In this document: positions 62,063 to 64,000 of the stretch, piece after piece
Layout of the letters: every line of letters begins with the position of its first letter
Position numbering within the stretch: the first letter of the stretch is position 1
Translations under genes and position numbers: made by a program
The notes under the pieces: model-generated
The model's input: only the letters and a program-made list of their open reading frames with translations
The model's database searches: none
What the model was told of the DNA's origin: nothing
Assembly (NCBI RefSeq): GCF_004803855.2
Contig: NZ_CP012552.1
Coordinates: 806,001 to 870,000 of the forward strand
DNA from: Campylobacter sp. RM16192
GTDB taxonomy: Bacteria; Campylobacterota; Campylobacteria; Campylobacterales; Campylobacteraceae
Length of the DNA: 64,000 nt
Reading direction: 5' to 3'

Positions 62063-64000
62063 TGACTGCTAGGGAGTTTTTGGGTAACGATCTTATAACT
62101 AGTTTTGAAAAAGCCGGTTTTTCTCCGGAGAGTATTAACACCTTTGCGAAGACAGAGTATATGAAACAAAAATCTGAACTTGAGAAAAAACAAAGAGAGC
62201 TTGAAAGCAGGGTTGAAGCAAGCAATCTTAATGATGAACTCAAAGCAAAAGTAATAGCGGGCGATATAGACGAAAAGACGGCTTTTGAGGCTCAAAAAAT
62301 AGATGATATTAGGGGTTGGGCAGGAATAGGCAAGGGCGTAGTAAAAGGGGTTGCAAGCATATATAACGCAGCAGAAGAAGTTGTAGACAGGCTTAACCCT
62401 TTTTATGAAGGGCAAAGAGATGAAAATGGCAAGTATATACACAAAAATCCTATAGGAAAAGCGTTAAAACCTCATATTGAGAAAGTAGAGCGGCTAGAGA
62501 AGAGCTGGGCGAAAGCACATCCTGACGAGTGGAATATAAAAGGTGCTGTCGGCGAGATGTTTGGTAGCCTTGCAACTGACCCTATAAATTTTATACCGCT
62601 TGCAAGTGGCGCAAATTTAGGCAGAAAAGCACTTTATTATGCTTCAACTGGAGCGCTTAGCAATGCTATATATGGAACAGGCATAGATGAAGATAAAAAT
62701 GTCTTTAAAGATGCGGCAATAGGTGCCGGTGGCGGGGTTTTGCTTGGCGGTGTTATGGAGCTTGCCGCAAAAGGCATAAGTAGGCTTATAGCCAAAGCAA
62801 AAGATGCCAGAATAAAAGAGGCAACTTCACAAGCTGATATAGATGCGCTAAACAATGATGATTTTTCAAGGGTGGATGCAGCATCACGTGTGGGCAAGCC
62901 AAACGAACAAGAAGGCTTTGGCGTAAAGGAGTATATAGACTTTTATCTTCATAATAGCGGTGAGGATGTAAGAAGGCAGGTTTATAATGACTATCTTGCA
63001 GGTAAAGAAAAAAGCGTAATAGATGATGAGAAATTTAACGATATAAAAAATTTTAAAAGTGGGATAGAGTTTTTAAGTAATCCTAGTAAGGCGGAAGAGT
63101 ATTTTGCTCCTTTACAAATGGAGCGCGATGCGGTTATGGATAGCATTTATAAAGCCAAAGAGAGCTCATTAACACAATATGCGGATATGCAAAAAACAAC
63201 TCACAAGATAGTTAAAGAAAACCCAAACTTAAGACCGAGAATGCTAACCGAGCTTGTAAATTTAGCTCACAAGCCGACCAAAGAAGAGGCTTTTATAACA
63301 AGTCTTATAAATAACGGACAAGGCGTTGAAAATAGGTTTAGCGGCTATAGAATACTTTATGCTATAGAAAATAGCTTTGTTTTTAATACTCCTACGGATA
63401 TGTTTTATGCAAGGCTTAAAAAAGCCGGCTTTACCGATGAGGCGGCGGAAGCTTTTACGGATAGTTACGCCAAAAAAGATTTAAACATAGCTAACGAATT
63501 TATAGGCGTTAAAGTAGACGAAGAGGGCGAAAAATTTATTTTAGATAGATTTATAAAAACAAAAGAGGCGGAGGCAAGAATAAATGAAAACAGCAGAGCA
63601 GAGGGTGCAGGAGAGGCTGGGAGGGTACAAAATAGCCTTTTTGGTCTCGGCGATAATGCAAGCAGAGCAGAGGCAGGACAAGCAGGCGATGCACAAATAC
63701 CACAAAATGGCAGACCAGATTCTCCAGTCGGCAGCGAGGATGCTGGGAGAGCCAAGATCGATGAAGCAGTGGAAGAGCGCGGAGCCGTTAAATTTGATGA
63801 CGCGGATAATGCCCGTATTAGCCCAGAGCAAGTGGTATCAAAAGAAAACTTCAGTATTGATGAAAAAATAATTGGCGAATGGAAAAAAGAATTTAATTTA
63901 AAAAGTGTTTATGATGATTATATAGCACAAATCCCGTCTCAGGTGAAAGAAATTTTAGGAGGAGCTGTAAGGTTAAAATTTGGGTCTTTGGTAAAATTGG
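62062..64000 (+). CDS. Very large virion-type protein, 3' end outside window
   Basis: ATG 62062 opens a frame still open at the window end (646 codons so far). It has a charged coiled-coil N-terminus (about 25-75), a Gly-rich hydrophobic part (about 90-110 and 215-245: GAGGGVLLGGVMELAAKG), helical middle and a Gly/Ala/Asp/Glu linker (about 510-580) that probably separates two domains. Size and place match giant ejection proteins (such as T7 gp16-like) or phage polyvalent proteins. The domain content of the missing part decides. Confidence 0.7.
   Translation, partial: MTAREFLGNDLITSFEKAGFSPESINTFAKTEYMKQKSELEKKQRELESRVEASNLNDELKAKVIAGDIDEKTAFEAQKIDDIRGWAGIGKGVVKGVASIYNAAEEVVDRLNPFYEGQRDENGKYIHKNPIGKALKPHIEKVERLEKSWAKAHPDEWNIKGAVGEMFGSLATDPINFIPLASGANLGRKALYYASTGALSNAIYGTGIDEDKNVFKDAAIGAGGGVLLGGVMELAAKGISRLIAKAKDARIKEATSQADIDALNNDDFSRVDAASRVGKPNEQEGFGVKEYIDFYLHNSGEDVRRQVYNDYLAGKEKSVIDDEKFNDIKNFKSGIEFLSNPSKAEEYFAPLQMERDAVMDSIYKAKESSLTQYADMQKTTHKIVKENPNLRPRMLTELVNLAHKPTKEEAFITSLINNGQGVENRFSGYRILYAIENSFVFNTPTDMFYARLKKAGFTDEAAEAFTDSYAKKDLNIANEFIGVKVDEEGEKFILDRFIKTKEAEARINENSRAEGAGEAGRVQNSLFGLGDNASRAEAGQAGDAQIPQNGRPDSPVGSEDAGRAKIDEAVEERGAVKFDDADNARISPEQVVSKENFSIDEKIIGEWKKEFNLKSVYDDYIAQIPSQVKEILGGAVRLKFGSLVKL

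Overview
The window comes from a low-GC (roughly 35-37%, estimated by eye) Campylobacterota chromosome, most likely a Campylobacter species. This rests on the flagellar cluster flgI-flgJ-flgM-flgN-flgK behind a GG-N10-GC sigma-54 promoter, a type II (plant-like) DAHP synthase, extended -10 promoters without clear -35 boxes, and prophage genes of the kind seen in Campylobacter. Species cannot be fixed from the sequence alone.

Positions 1-33,239 are ordinary chromosome. In order: the 3' part of rsmD; the flagellar operon; a TIGR02757 protein; sodC; a TauE/SafE permease; atpB; gatB-gpsA and a GH3 glycosidase; an AbgA-like M20 amidohydrolase and the leftward pair pyrB-pyrC, these three being visibly richer in GC than their surroundings; a small membrane protein and rarD (leftward); type II DAHP synthase; then a long rightward gene train (FAD oxidoreductase, coiled-coil protein, tRNA methyltransferase, YkgJ cysteine-cluster protein, TPR protein, trpC, HIT protein, ankyrin protein, SDR, NhaC antiporter, trmA, CoA-binding protein, ilvA, DUF4230 protein, MOSC protein). 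A tRNA-Gln and an initiator tRNA-Met share one strong sigma-70 promoter.

A prophage begins at the 3' end of tRNA-fMet (about 33.5 kb) and runs off the right end of the window. Next to the tRNA lie integrase arm-type repeats, a tyrosine integrase and a convergent excisionase-like gene. A leftward early block (44.4 to 34.9 kb) carries a Cro-like HTH protein, a P4-alpha-type primase-helicase, an iteron array that looks like its replication origin, an HTH protein, a DUF736/SSB-tailed protein, a DUF4406 protein, an orphan C5 cytosine methyltransferase and a YopX fusion. A divergent operator at 44.43-44.57 kb separates this block from the rightward lysogeny block: a CI-like repressor, three small membrane or secreted proteins, a GHKL-ATPase/STAS-like (DUF4325) pair with a membrane protein, and a secreted nuclease. 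A leftward RelE-type toxin-antitoxin pair follows.

The late block starts at 49.57 kb and looks like that of a podovirus: portal, scaffold-like protein, SU10-type major capsid protein, adaptor-like protein, tail fibre, a leucine-rich-repeat (BspA-type) tail protein, a fibre chaperone, then DUF1353, a two-gene spanin, holin, an NrdD-like mini-protein, a DUF5675 protein, and finally coiled-coil and hydrophobic virion-type proteins, including one very large ORF still open at the window end. No large terminase subunit lies inside the window.

The most interesting signals are: (i) the GHKL-STAS-membrane gene trio in the lysogeny block; (ii) a shared Asn/Gln-rich motif (GGNNQ-M/I-G-xxNTQNN) at the tail of the repressor HTH domain and at the C-terminus of a neighbouring two-helix membrane protein, resembling amyloid-type signalling motifs; (iii) the iteron array beside the primase-helicase; (iv) the LRR tail protein; (v) the free-standing glycyl-radical-like mini-protein in the lysis region.
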